DNA of 64,000 bases from the NCBI GenBank assembly GCA_963565915.1, contig OY751486.1, positions 4,402,001 through 4,466,000 of the forward strand. The letters run 5' to 3'. Within the stretch, counting starts at the first letter, position 1, and each line of letters begins with the position of its first letter. Below are positions 41,776 through 51,578 of this stretch, one piece after another. The notes under the pieces are model-generated. The model ran no database searches. It was not told the DNA's origin and saw only the letters and a program-made list of their open reading frames with translations. The DNA comes from Entoloma clypeatum. Taxonomy: Eukaryota; Basidiomycota; Agaricomycetes; Agaricales; Entolomataceae. The position numbers were made by a program, and so were the translations under genes.

Positions 41776-43210
41776 ATGGACCCGGCAGATCCACTCAACG
41801 AAATTGAGCCAGACTTCGAGAGCGAGACCTTCGCTCCGTCAAGGCAGCTTCTAGTCGACGCCGGAGTGGCTCCAGCCGCCATCATAGAGAGCCTCCGCAT
41901 CGCCTGGACCGCAACCAGGCAGCTGCGTCACCTCGCGTGGGTTGTAGAACAAGCAAACAGGACCCCCCAGCGACAAGACACCCCCGCAGCCGATCCCGTT
42001 ACCCAAGACCACAAAATCAGCTTCCCCGACGACGTTCGTATTCCCCCCCGAGAAACCGTTAGTCCATCGGACTTCGCTCGCGCCAAGCTACGCAAACGGG
42101 AGTGGGTAGAACTATGGTACTTCACACAAGACGGGTGTCTCGAAGCGGCCATGCCCACCACTTCCACCACCAAAGACACATTCGGCATCGTCAGCGACGA
42201 CGCTAACTCCATCCAGCTCCGACCAGTTTCCACCACGAAGGCATCGCGAAACGCCTGCCCCGACTCCCAGCTCACCTGGGACCAGGTAAACTACGCCTCC
42301 AAGGTTTTCGTGAACACCATGAAGGAGGAAGATTGGCCCCCATCGCACTACATCGCTATGGCAAAATTTTTCACCGGATTGGACATTGAGCGTTCACACA
42401 GGCTCTACAGATCTGATCGCGCCCTCATTGAGTACCAAGCCACCGTACGGAAAGCCTGGTTTGACACTCTTGGAACATCCCAGGCCTTCAATCCCATAGA
42501 GTTTAGTAGGGGCCGTTTTCAAGAAATTGAGGACAGATTACGGGCAGAACGGTATGACAGACCCACGGTACGTGTCCACCCCCCCCCACCGATGCACGCC
42601 TCCATGACTCAACATTCCCACCTCCCCCCCCCCCCCCCCCACTCGTTTTTTCCGCCGACACGCTTCTTTCAACGCGGCCATCATTTACTTCCACCCTGAC
42701 ACATGCGCGACCTGCATGTCCCACCCCTCATCACCATGACACGACTTGCGGACATCCTCCCTGATGCATGCGCGATCCTCATGCCTTACCCTTCCTGACA
42801 CGTCTCACGCACGTCCCCCCCTGACACATGCATACCCCATGTCCAACATGTTTCACGCCCCGTCCTGACACACCCCTATATGGTGTATTCCCTTCCCGGT
42901 CCGACATGTGTCTCGCCCATGTGCCCCGACCTATATATACGACCTCCTCCCTTTTTTCTAGGCGAACACCTACCACACCCATCAGCGAGGTCGCTCCAAC
43001 ATGCACCCCCATTCCCGAGGACGATCATCCTCCCCCAATCATCGGGCCAGAAGGGCTCGCTCACGCTCCGCTTCCCCCTCGCGCGCGTATCACCTCACAT
43101 CACGCAAGGGCGACAAATCCGCACGCATCCTTTCCGCCTGCACCCTTTGCTTAGGCCGTCATCCCCACGACCTCCAGGGTTTGTTTGGGGATCTCTCGCA
43201 CCTACCTTGA
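41776..43210 (+). CDS. Gag-like gene with a 394-bp intron, join 41776-42567 and 42962-43210
   Basis: Exon 1 (264 codons from MDPADPLNEIEPDFESE) has a helical region with LTWDQVNYASKVFVNTMKEE, DWPPSHYIAMAKFFTGLDIE and ALIEYQATVRKAWFDTL. A donor GTACGT at 42568 and an acceptor TTTTTTCTAG ending at 42961 join it in phase to exon 2. Exon 2 is Arg/Ser-rich (RRARSRSASPSR) and ends with a short Cys/His motif CTLCLGRHPHD. The total is about 346 codons. From memory this exon pair resembles repeat-associated Agaricomycete ORFs with a CLGRHPH knuckle, perhaps the Gag-like ORF1 of a DIRS/Ngaro or LINE element. A CT-rich tract precedes the ATG. The function is not established. Confidence 0.55.
42568..42961 (+). 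other. Predicted intron containing a TGACACATG minisatellite
   Basis: The stretch repeats TGACACATGC/CATGTCCNAC-like units and a C-run (42620-42638). If the splice sites are right this is long for a basidiomycete intron, and repeat expansion would explain the length. Confidence 0.45.
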
Positions 43211-43859
43211 TACAGTGAGTTTTGCTTTTTGGAGCTAGGGGGATTGATGGAAGGTTAGCCGATTTCCGTTTGATGGGATGCCATGAATTGTTGGGACCTG
43301 TACCCTGAAGTTGGTTCATCGTAAGTCAGGCCGTAAGTCAAACCGTAAGTCGAGCAGCTTGTTGTCTAAGTTGAACCTGGATAAGCATTTTATCCCTCCT
43401 TATCCTCTGCAGCTTGCCTTATCCAGCTGAACCAGGTGAGCCTTATTATATCTGCCATCAAATCAATCACATCACTGACATGTCACGCCCCGAACCCAGC
43501 CATCCATGACACTGCCCAGCACGAAGAGCAGCAACGATGGCTGCGAGAGCCCTTCGAACGCAAACCTAGAACCCAACACCACCATGACCAAACACCACCA
43601 AATGGGTGCCACGAACGGGAGATGCATGAACGGGTAGCCGTGAATGGGCACCATGAATGGGGGATGCACAAACAGGTGCCACAATTGTGGGTCAACAATC
43701 GCGGCATGTTGGAGGAGGGTGCTGGGTGGCTTGGGGCTCAGAGTGCTGCCATGGGGGCAGCAAGAGGTGTCCTGGCCGGTATGTACTGCTCTCTTCACTC
43801 ACCACTCTCCCTTTCCCGACTCTGCCATTCCAATGGCCTCCTCTGGTGACCAAGCGCCC
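43211..43859. other. Intergenic stretch, no gene recognised
   Basis: It contains a 12-base tandem CCGTAAGTCAAA-like repeat (43319-43356) and a GGATAAG/CTTATCC inverted pair. Open frames at 43436-43849 look like shadows of repetitive ATGGGCACCATGAA-type sequence. Confidence 0.4.
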
Positions 43860-44110
43860 AATGTCATCCCTCATGTCACAATGGTGTCCCCTCATCTCTG
43901 CTCATGTCCAACAGTGTCCTCTTATGCCCAGCAGCCTTCTCCTCTCGCCCAACGGTGTCTATCCACACCCAATGGTGTTTCTCATGCCCACAGTGTCCTC
44001 TCATCGCCACTCACGCCCAACGGCCTTATCTCTCATGCCCAACGGCGTCCACCACTACCTTGCCCTTTCCCCTCAGCCCTTACCCATCCAGTTGCCCAAC
44101 GCCACCGGCC
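43860..44110. repeat. Minisatellite, GCCCAACGG core
   Basis: Irregular repeats such as CTCATGCCCAACGGC and ATGCCCACAGTGTCC resemble the array at 19320-19945. Confidence 0.65.
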
Positions 44111-44144
44111 TTCCCCCTGTCCCCAATTTTTTTGTGTTATTTAG

Positions 44145-44455
44145 TGTTGAAACTTTTCCCATCACGTAGATTAGATTAGATTAGATTACATCACGTGACC
44201 TTTACATATCTTCATTACATACTTGTTTGGTTGGTACAAACAGTAGTACGGTATATAAGACCAGGAAACTGTCAAATATCAACAAGTTGTCTCTTGACTC
44301 TTAACTGCCTCCATCGCTCTTACCAGCCTCAACCGCTCTCACCAGCCTCACCCTCTCAAATCTATGTAAGTGGTCAGAACGGTATCGTAGAGTACTTCCA
44401 CTGCAGCCGGTTGCTTCAGTACACTTGCGGCTAGCGCCCAGGTGGAACTTCAACA
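44145..44455 (+). repeat. A3 5' LTR, type alpha
   Basis: Same as 29373-29683 in reverse complement. TATATAAG at about 44251 is the likely TATA box. Confidence 0.9.
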
Positions 44456-44733
44456 GGTTATGGGCCCCGGATAGCAGAGGGACTTGGGAAACGCTGGCAA
44501 CAGCGAGTACCTGCCCACTCTACCCTGGTTGGCAAAGAACCGATCGAAAGATCTAGGTTCTGAGTCTTACTTCTTCACATATGAACCTGGGAACGTCATT
44601 ACGACAAGTACCTGTCATGAGGCGTCCCTAAGGGGATTGACATAGTACACTCCATGTGGAAACGTTGATCGCACCTTATACGTTTCTGACATATAAAGGG
44701 TTTTCCCATGACCGCTATTCCTGAAGGGAATAT

Positions 44734-45082
44734 TAATGATGTAACCGACGTAGGCTGCCCAAAGGGCGCTCAAGACGTAGCGGTACGAAGGCATAGTGGA
44801 AGCTCAACTAACCTGGTTAAGAGTAACTAAAGGGAATCTAGAAGCTATACTAGCTTGTTAGTTAACTCAAAGAACTGGGGTGTTCAAGAAGTTAGGATTT
44901 TTCGTACTAAATACATGGGTATTTATACTAATCCAATATGCGCACGGACCATTGTACAAACAATGCATAAACAAGACATGCGTCCGTGGTTGTACCATAA
45001 ACTCACATATATGGTAATAGTGACTTATAGTCACTTCCTGTGACAAGCACATGGTGCGACATATCTGGCGATATGTTCAACA
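44734..45082 (-). repeat. Copia B 3' LTR
   Basis: 349 bp, identical as read to 51140-51488. Confidence 0.93.
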
Positions 45083-45089
45083 CTCCCCC

Positions 45090-48000
45090 TCACTTAGAAT
45101 CCCGGGTAGGTTTCGTAAGTGGAGTATAAGGCTCTTTAAACTCCATTCGGAGTAGAGCGCGGAATTTCTCAAATTCCTGGCGACCAAGTGGCTTGGTAAA
45201 CATATCAGCCGGATTCTCTGTTCCCGGAACGAACCGTGGTTCGATCAATCCATCTTGAACTCTATCGCGTATAGCAAAGTGATGGATTGCTATATGTTTG
45301 GTTCTGCCTTCAGTGACTGGGTTCTGCGCATTGAAAATCGCGCCTTGGTTATCTACATGGAACGGCATTTTGGTAATGTCCTGTAGTCCAAGCTCTTTGA
45401 ACAGATGAGTAACCCATTCGCACTCTCGCGAACATTCACTGGCAGCAACCATTTCCGCCTCAGTGGACGAATGTGCCACTGTCTTTTGCTTGCGACTTTT
45501 CCAAAGAACAAGTCCTCCTGCAAGCTTAAGGAAATATCCCGATTGGGATTTTCTATCAGATGGGTCTGATGCCCAGTCTGAATCTGTCCATGCTTCAAAG
45601 GAAGCTTTGGATCGACCATCATAGATTATAGAATAGTCTTGAGTACCGACAAGATATCTGATGATCCGTAGAGCGTATTTCTCATGCTCTTTGGAAGGGT
45701 TTGCAGACATTTGCGACATTTTTGCAACTGCAAAAGCAATGTCCGGTCTCGTTCCAATGGACAAGTACAACAACGATCCAATGATCATTTGGTACCTCGT
45801 TTTGAGTGTGGGATCCACCTCCCCCTCATTTGGTGCAGGGTAATAACCCTTTGGGAGTGGAGTGTCAGCAGCCTTTGCATTTTCTAAGCCAAAGCGCTTA
45901 ATGATCTTCTTCAGGTATTCTGACTGATCGATTGTTACGATCTGCTTTTCCGAATCTTGTCGTATTCTCATACGCAAGAATTCTTTAGCAATACCAAGAT
46001 CACGACTTTCCCATTTATTTTTAAAGTCAGACTTTATCTTGCGAACAAGATCTGGGTTTGATCCCATGAACAGGCCGTCATCAACATAGATCAAAGCGAT
46101 TATCAAATCACCTGACTGCTTGTTGTGGTAAACAAAGACGCCTGAGTCGGTTCTACATCGAGTAAAACCTAGCTTCTCCATTGATGCATTGAGCGCGATC
46201 CACCACGCTCTTGCAGCCTGTTTAAGGCCATAGAGTGCTTTTAATAAACGGATGACCTTCCGTTCTTGGCCTTTGACAACAAAGCCCTCGGGCTGATTCA
46301 TATAGATTTCCTCATCGAGCTCTCCATAGAGAAAAGCTGATTTGACATCTACTCCTTCAATCACCCATCCTTCAAGCGCAGCTACGGCGAAGAGGATTCG
46401 GATAGTTTCGAAACGTATCACGGGTGAGAAGATCTCATCAAAATCGATACCCTCGATCTGTGAGAAACCCTTGGCAACGAGTCGTGCCTTCTTTCGTCCG
46501 TCAGTTTTGACGTCGAATACCCATCGATTTCTGATGGTTTTACGACCTTTAGGTAGGTCAACCAACTTAAAGACATTGCGCTTCCGGAGGGCTTCTAGTT
46601 CCTCACGGCATGCTGCTTTCCATTCAAGCTTTTCCTTTTCAGGTAGCTTATTTATGTCCTTCATTTGCCAAGACTTTGGGTCTTGTGGAATTTCGTCATA
46701 TGCAGGGATTGCTTTAGATAGCAAGTGCGCAAGCATTTGTGACTGTCCTCCCCCTTCCCTAATATAGAGTAATTCCTCCATATCTATATCCGGATTCGGA
46801 TTGGAATTGTTCTGATACATCTGAGGATCAGCGGAGCTAGTTGATGGAACAGCGCCAGATTGCTGGGGTCTGGTCTCCGATCGGGGATTATAGGCGTATC
46901 GCCGTGAATCCTCCTGAACGGTTCTGCTCCAATCACGCTGATTTTGACGCAAGGCCTCAGCCGGGTTGTTCCTGTAAACATTTCCAGGACGCTGGGGTAT
47001 AACCCGAGTACGACGAGGACGATCAGTTTGTGGACGATAATCGCCTGGTAAGGTACGATCATCGTTTGGTGCATCTATGCGCACACGTTTCCCTGGATTG
47101 CGAGTCTGGGGAACCCACTGCTGATTCTCAGCGGTGTCCTGTCTGTTTGTTCCATCAGAAGTCTGACTGGAACCTTCGGGAAGCTGACCAGTTTGGTCGC
47201 TATTTGTATCAGGGAGGTTATGATTGTCATCATGGTTTCCTGGATTAAACGGGTAACGTGAACCGCCAGGACCATGTGCATCATTGTTTTCCGAATGGAA
47301 ATCGTCGGTTGGTAAAACAGACGGGCCATCATGTCCATTTTCATCATCGTTTCCCATATCGTCTGATGTTGGATCATGGTATTGTGTTATCGAAGGTATT
47401 TTGTTCATTGTAGAACATTTAGGGAACAGCTGTTCATCAAACATTGCTGTGACACCTATGAAGACTACGTTGTTTGGCATCCGCATAAACCGGTAACCTT
47501 TAGTTCCAGTTTTAAATCCGATGAAGATCATCAGCTCGGATTTAGCGGTGGTAGTACGAATTTCTTTTGGAAGAAAGACGTAAGCACCACATCCAAAAAC
47601 GTGTAGGTTTGACACATCAGGCTTTTCCTTTTTAAGGGACTCATACGGAGTAAGCCATCCATGTCTTTTCAATGGAGTTCGGTTATACAAGTGAAGTGCA
47701 TGTTCTACCGCAAATTGAATCCATATTTCGGGTAGGCAAGCATCATGCAACATAGCAAGTGCTTTATCCATTAAAGTTCTGTTAAAACGTTTCGCTCGAC
47801 CGTTTTGTTGTGGCTGGTGCGGCACAGTAACTTCACCCTGGATTCCCATCTCACGCATATCTGCTTGGAAAGGGACAAACTCACCGCCGCCATCAAAACG
47901 CCAAGTTTTAATTGTCGTATTGAATTGGTTTTTAACCATGGCATTAAAATCGCAAAGTGCAGAGTGTGCATCGGATTTTAGTCTCAATAAAGAGATCCAG

Positions 48001-50273
48001 GCGTGTGACGTGTAGTCATCAACAAAGCTGATATAATAATTATATTTGCTATAAGTCGCCTTCTTGAATTGCTTCAAATCCGAATGGATTAGCTCAAGAG
48101 GTGCTTTAGCGCGTGTCTGAGATGGTGGGAAAGATTTTGAAGGCATCTTTCCAAGAGCGCATCCTTTGCAGGGTCGCTCAGTGGACGGTTTGTCCACTCC
48201 ATTGAAACCTTTGACATGTTTAGAAGCATGTCGTAGTACTTCATGTGAAGGGTGTCCGAATCGCTTGTGCCAGGTGTCATAATCAACAGATTGTGAGACA
48301 CTAAGACTAACCAAGTGTATTCGTTCCTCTTTAATGATCGTGGCATTTAGCCAATAAATCGATTCATTTGCCTTATGAGGATAACACATAAACAAAGGAA
48401 GACCTGAATTGGTCTTTAGCGCGATCGAACCAAATCGTCCGCTAATTTCATTTCCTTGTTTAAGAATCTCGCCTACAGATAAAAGACGAACGTCTAAATC
48501 TGGTATGTAATAAACGGGTGATAGACGAGTTATTTTATTTTGTTCTCGCCCGTTTTTCTTGATGGTGTGATTAATCAACACCGTTCCTTGTCCAAGGATC
48601 TGAATAGTGTGACCTTTCTGTGCAATTTGCACAGATTGACGATCTTTTAATGGGGTATACTCAATGAAATCATTGATATCATAAGTAAAGTGCAATGATG
48701 CACCTGAATCAAGAATCCAATTGGATTGATTCTGTTTCTTACATTCAGCACAATTCGCATAATGAGAATTTATTTGCGCTATAAGCGCGTGTACAGCAGG
48801 TGATAAAAATACATTGGACCGCCGTCCATTCACTCGTCTCCAAAGAGGCTTCTGTGAAGTATTTGTTAACTGCATTGTACGTGCTTTTGAATGTGAAACA
48901 TACCCCATGTCGTCGTTGTTTCCATCACCACGGGAAACTTCATACTCCATATAATCGTTGACGTATCCTTCATCGTAATAGCCCCTTATGGTGGGGGCTA
49001 TGTCTTCTGTCTCCATCTCATCGGCCCAGCTGATTCTACTCGGCGTTTCTTCGAAAACCGGAATGCGGTGATTCCGGGGGTCCATTGTCGGAGGCGCTGA
49101 AAGCGGCCTTGACGTCGCAGCTTCATTTCGTTGAAGTGCGGGGACATCGACGAGGCGAGTCAGATTCTGAGCTGTTGGAGGGACACCAATGCTGTTAGCT
49201 AGTGTGCGCGCTCCATCCAGGTCCGTGAAAGGGCCTGGGCCAGGAATGTTACCAATTGCAAGCGATTGGTTGTTCCTAATCCTCCAGTCGGTGGATGATG
49301 AGGGGTGCGGAGTGAAGATAGACCCATTTCCGTAAATGACCGTATTGGGTAAGGTCTGGATTGGAAGCTGCCCATCAGGGGCGCTATCCATGGCAGAGGA
49401 GGCAAAATGCGCCTTCTCTTTACCTTTCCAGGGTCCTTTGCCCTTGGTCTTCCCGGCAGAAGTTCCTCGTCCCTTGCCTTTCCAGGGCTTGGAGTGCTGA
49501 TGCGAATGCTGCTGGTTAGCAGCCGGTCCTTCCGAAGATCCCTGAGAGGGTCCAGTGCGAGGCTGGTACTTCGGGGGGTTAGGACGAGCGCGTTTTACCA
49601 CAGAGATCTTATTCGCGTGAGCACCTCCTTGGGACTGTGGAGCGTGCGGGTTTTTACGGAAGTATTCCGAGCGTATTTGCTCGATTACTTTCCCAATCTC
49701 GAGTACCGTGGACTGATTGCCGCCAGGCGCCACATAGTGTACTGCATCAAAGAGGATGCTGTGCACAAGACCATCGTAGCCCTGAGGCAGTCCATTCAGG
49801 ATCATCATGATCCGGACGAACTTGGGGATGTCTATATGGTTATGCTCGAGTCGTTGGAAAAGGGTCTGCATCTTATCGATGCCAGATAAAGGATCGGCAG
49901 GAGAAAGAGAGGTGCGGAGGAGTTGCTGGAAATCAGCAAAGACGGTGGATGGACCGACCGTGGACAGTTTCGTGGCGATCAGGTCCCACATCTCCTTGGA
50001 GGTTTTAGCTCCTTTGATGTGATGGACGAGAGAGTCCGAAATGGACATCTGAATCAGGCCTTGGGCCTGATCGTCCTGCTCATGCCAAGTGTTTAACTTG
50101 TCTTGGAAATCTGTCTCTTTGGGGTCAGCCGGGAACTTTTTGTCGCCGGTGACGATCCTCCACACTTTAGCTGCCTTAAGGTAGGCGCTCATCTTCTCCT
50201 GATAGACGGAGAAGTTGGTGGTGGTGAGTTTGGGAACGGAAGAAGCGAGGTCGAGTTTAGAGTTTGAAGACAT
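45090..50273 (-). CDS. Copia B Gag-Pol polyprotein, integrase Glu replaced by Lys
   Basis: The open frame has about 1727 codons from MSSNSKLDLASSVPKLTTTN; an in-frame Met 11 codons upstream is possible. Approximate residue positions counted from that upstream Met are: Gag 1-300 with a basic KGKGRGTSAGKTKGKGPWKG stretch near 280; protease WILDSGASLHFTYD near 530; integrase zinc site WHKRFGHP...CKGCALGK near 680; core with LIHSDLKQF and WRFDGGGEF; RT RNRWVFDVKTDGRKKARLVA near 1265 and IYVDDGLFMG near 1407; RNase H TDSDWASDPSDRK and AHSSTEAEMVAASEC near 1575. The third catalytic position reads NGRAKRFNRTL, where A1, A2 and A3 have NGRAERINRTL; the codon is AAA at 47791-47793. No other damage is seen. 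Confidence 0.95.
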   Translation of the reverse strand: MSSNSKLDLASSVPKLTTTNFSVYQEKMSAYLKAAKVWRIVTGDKKFPADPKETDFQDKLNTWHEQDDQAQGLIQMSISDSLVHHIKGAKTSKEMWDLIATKLSTVGPSTVFADFQQLLRTSLSPADPLSGIDKMQTLFQRLEHNHIDIPKFVRIMMILNGLPQGYDGLVHSILFDAVHYVAPGGNQSTVLEIGKVIEQIRSEYFRKNPHAPQSQGGAHANKISVVKRARPNPPKYQPRTGPSQGSSEGPAANQQHSHQHSKPWKGKGRGTSAGKTKGKGPWKGKEKAHFASSAMDSAPDGQLPIQTLPNTVIYGNGSIFTPHPSSSTDWRIRNNQSLAIGNIPGPGPFTDLDGARTLANSIGVPPTAQNLTRLVDVPALQRNEAATSRPLSAPPTMDPRNHRIPVFEETPSRISWADEMETEDIAPTIRGYYDEGYVNDYMEYEVSRGDGNNDDMGYVSHSKARTMQLTNTSQKPLWRRVNGRRSNVFLSPAVHALIAQINSHYANCAECKKQNQSNWILDSGASLHFTYDINDFIEYTPLKDRQSVQIAQKGHTIQILGQGTVLINHTIKKNGREQNKITRLSPVYYIPDLDVRLLSVGEILKQGNEISGRFGSIALKTNSGLPLFMCYPHKANESIYWLNATIIKEERIHLVSLSVSQSVDYDTWHKRFGHPSHEVLRHASKHVKGFNGVDKPSTERPCKGCALGKMPSKSFPPSQTRAKAPLELIHSDLKQFKKATYSKYNYYISFVDDYTSHAWISLLRLKSDAHSALCDFNAMVKNQFNTTIKTWRFDGGGEFVPFQADMREMGIQGEVTVPHQPQQNGRAKRFNRTLMDKALAMLHDACLPEIWIQFAVEHALHLYNRTPLKRHGWLTPYESLKKEKPDVSNLHVFGCGAYVFLPKEIRTTTAKSELMIFIGFKTGTKGYRFMRMPNNVVFIGVTAMFDEQLFPKCSTMNKIPSITQYHDPTSDDMGNDDENGHDGPSVLPTDDFHSENNDAHGPGGSRYPFNPGNHDDNHNLPDTNSDQTGQLPEGSSQTSDGTNRQDTAENQQWVPQTRNPGKRVRIDAPNDDRTLPGDYRPQTDRPRRTRVIPQRPGNVYRNNPAEALRQNQRDWSRTVQEDSRRYAYNPRSETRPQQSGAVPSTSSADPQMYQNNSNPNPDIDMEELLYIREGGGQSQMLAHLLSKAIPAYDEIPQDPKSWQMKDINKLPEKEKLEWKAACREELEALRKRNVFKLVDLPKGRKTIRNRWVFDVKTDGRKKARLVAKGFSQIEGIDFDEIFSPVIRFETIRILFAVAALEGWVIEGVDVKSAFLYGELDEEIYMNQPEGFVVKGQERKVIRLLKALYGLKQAARAWWIALNASMEKLGFTRCRTDSGVFVYHNKQSGDLIIALIYVDDGLFMGSNPDLVRKIKSDFKNKWESRDLGIAKEFLRMRIRQDSEKQIVTIDQSEYLKKIIKRFGLENAKAADTPLPKGYYPAPNEGEVDPTLKTRYQMIIGSLLYLSIGTRPDIAFAVAKMSQMSANPSKEHEKYALRIIRYLVGTQDYSIIYDGRSKASFEAWTDSDWASDPSDRKSQSGYFLKLAGGLVLWKSRKQKTVAHSSTEAEMVAASECSRECEWVTHLFKELGLQDITKMPFHVDNQGAIFNAQNPVTEGRTKHIAIHHFAIRDRVQDGLIEPRFVPGTENPADMFTKPLGRQEFEKFRALLRMEFKEPYTPLTKPTRDSK

Positions 50274-50363
50274 GATGATGCTGTGAAACATAAATAGAAT
50301 CAGCATGTGTTTTTTCGAAAAAGCGCATCAGAAAAATAAATAGACGAGCTGCCTTGTCGGTCA

Positions 50364-51200
50364 TCATTCTTCGTCCCCTGTTTGGTCTAGTGGTAGCATA
50401 TGAAATGCCATCACTAGTTCTACCCAATCGTCATGTGCACCCTGAGTGCTGTGTTGCCCACAGGTGCAAGATCCTCCCTGAATAGGGAGCATGACTTCAT
50501 TCGCTCTGTTCGCCGCCTCAATTAAGGGGTCATTATTCGGCAACCGAATTTGTCGGGCCGGAGGCGAAAGAGGAGGTGCGCCGTGTGCTTCAGGGATGGT
50601 CCCATCATCAACATACACGGGCGGAGGATCCGTAGGATCTCCATCTTGGGTAGGTACCGCAACAGGTACCTCAGTACGGCGATTACGCCGTCTGCGGTTC
50701 AAAGCTCGAGTCCTTGCTCCTCCTGCATCACACGTAGTACACGAGTAGTCAAAGGTAGTGTTGTCTATGCAATGCCTCGGGCAATGCTGACTGTCAACAA
50801 CGAGTTGTCGACACACTCCGCAACGAGCAACGATGCGTCCATTGTCATCAAGACCTGAAGGGACTGAGCCCTGTGCCGTTGGCACCATATGGACTTGCTC
50901 TCGTGATACGATCATTGTGACAGGGATTCTCTCAAGCAATCGATCAAGAATGGCCCATTGAAAGGTACATTCAATACCTCGAATGCTGCGAGGTTCACCG
51001 TCGAGGGAACCGTCGAGCTCGATGTATTCGATGCTGAGGAAGCCAGTCTCCAGGCTAGCATACAAAGCGGATGCTGCCAATAGTAGCGCAAAAGCTAAGA
51101 TGCTTAGAGCATGCGGCACTAGGGCCGGGGCCCATAACCTAATGATGTAACCGACGTAGGCTGCCCAAAGGGCGCTCAAGACGTAGCGGTACGAAGGCAT
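50364..51200 (-). CDS. Copia B extra 5' ORF: membrane helices plus Cys/His cluster
   Basis: The 278-codon frame begins inside the U5 part of the LTR (ATG at 51198-51200), crosses the primer site (encoding IIRLWAP) and ends 90 bases before the gag ATG. The N-terminus is hydrophobic, with likely membrane segments at residues 7-20 and 26-50 (HALSILAFALLLAASALYAS). A cluster C127-X2-C130-X9-C140-X2-HC144-X9-C154-X2-C157 could bind zinc. A basic run RRRRNRR (169-175) and a Pro/Asp-rich tail follow. It lies downstream of the LTR TATA (AGTATAAATACC) and is probably the first long ORF of the transcript. I know of no homologue; copia elements usually lack a protein here. Confidence 0.65.
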   Translation of the reverse strand: MPSYRYVLSALWAAYVGYIIRLWAPALVPHALSILAFALLLAASALYASLETGFLSIEYIELDGSLDGEPRSIRGIECTFQWAILDRLLERIPVTMIVSREQVHMVPTAQGSVPSGLDDNGRIVARCGVCRQLVVDSQHCPRHCIDNTTFDYSCTTCDAGGARTRALNRRRRNRRTEVPVAVPTQDGDPTDPPPVYVDDGTIPEAHGAPPLSPPARQIRLPNNDPLIEAANRANEVMLPIQGGSCTCGQHSTQGAHDDWVELVMAFHMLPLDQTGDEE

Positions 51201-51488
51201 AGTGGAAGCTCAACTAACCTGGTTAAGAGTAACTAAAGGGAATCTAGAAGCTATACTAGCTTGTTAGTTAACTCAAAGAACTGGGGTGTTCAAGAAGTTA
51301 GGATTTTTCGTACTAAATACATGGGTATTTATACTAATCCAATATGCGCACGGACCATTGTACAAACAATGCATAAACAAGACATGCGTCCGTGGTTGTA
51401 CCATAAACTCACATATATGGTAATAGTGACTTATAGTCACTTCCTGTGACAAGCACATGGTGCGACATATCTGGCGATATGTTCAACA
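51140..51488 (-). repeat. Copia B 5' LTR
   Basis: 349 bp with TATAAATA in minus sense (about 51326-51333). Its U5 end holds the first codons of the extra ORF. Confidence 0.93.
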
Positions 51489-51578
51489 AATATGTCACAA
51501 GGAATCATTCAATTGTTTTCTCGAATCATATTCATAACACATCACTGATTGAGAACCCTTTTTTAGATTCATTCACAA

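Larger units (their letters stand above)
44734..51488 (-). mobile_element. Ty1/copia element B, inserted in the A3 leader
   Basis: LTRs at 44734-45082 and 51140-51488 are 349 bp each and I read no difference between them. The target duplication AATAT is perfect (44729-44733, 51489-51493); joining the flanks restores the A2-type leader. Primer site GGTTATGGGCCCC (complement 51127-51139) directly adjoins the 5' LTR. The 3' side has the purine tract complement ACTCCCCCTCACT. The LTRs end TG...TA in minus sense. Identical LTRs indicate a very recent insertion. Confidence 0.95.

Noticed and set aside
50379..50410. tRNA-like A box (TGGTCTAGTGGTAG) on the plus strand near the end of the copia B extra ORF
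   Set aside because: No B box follows at the right distance and no cloverleaf can be drawn; the match is short.
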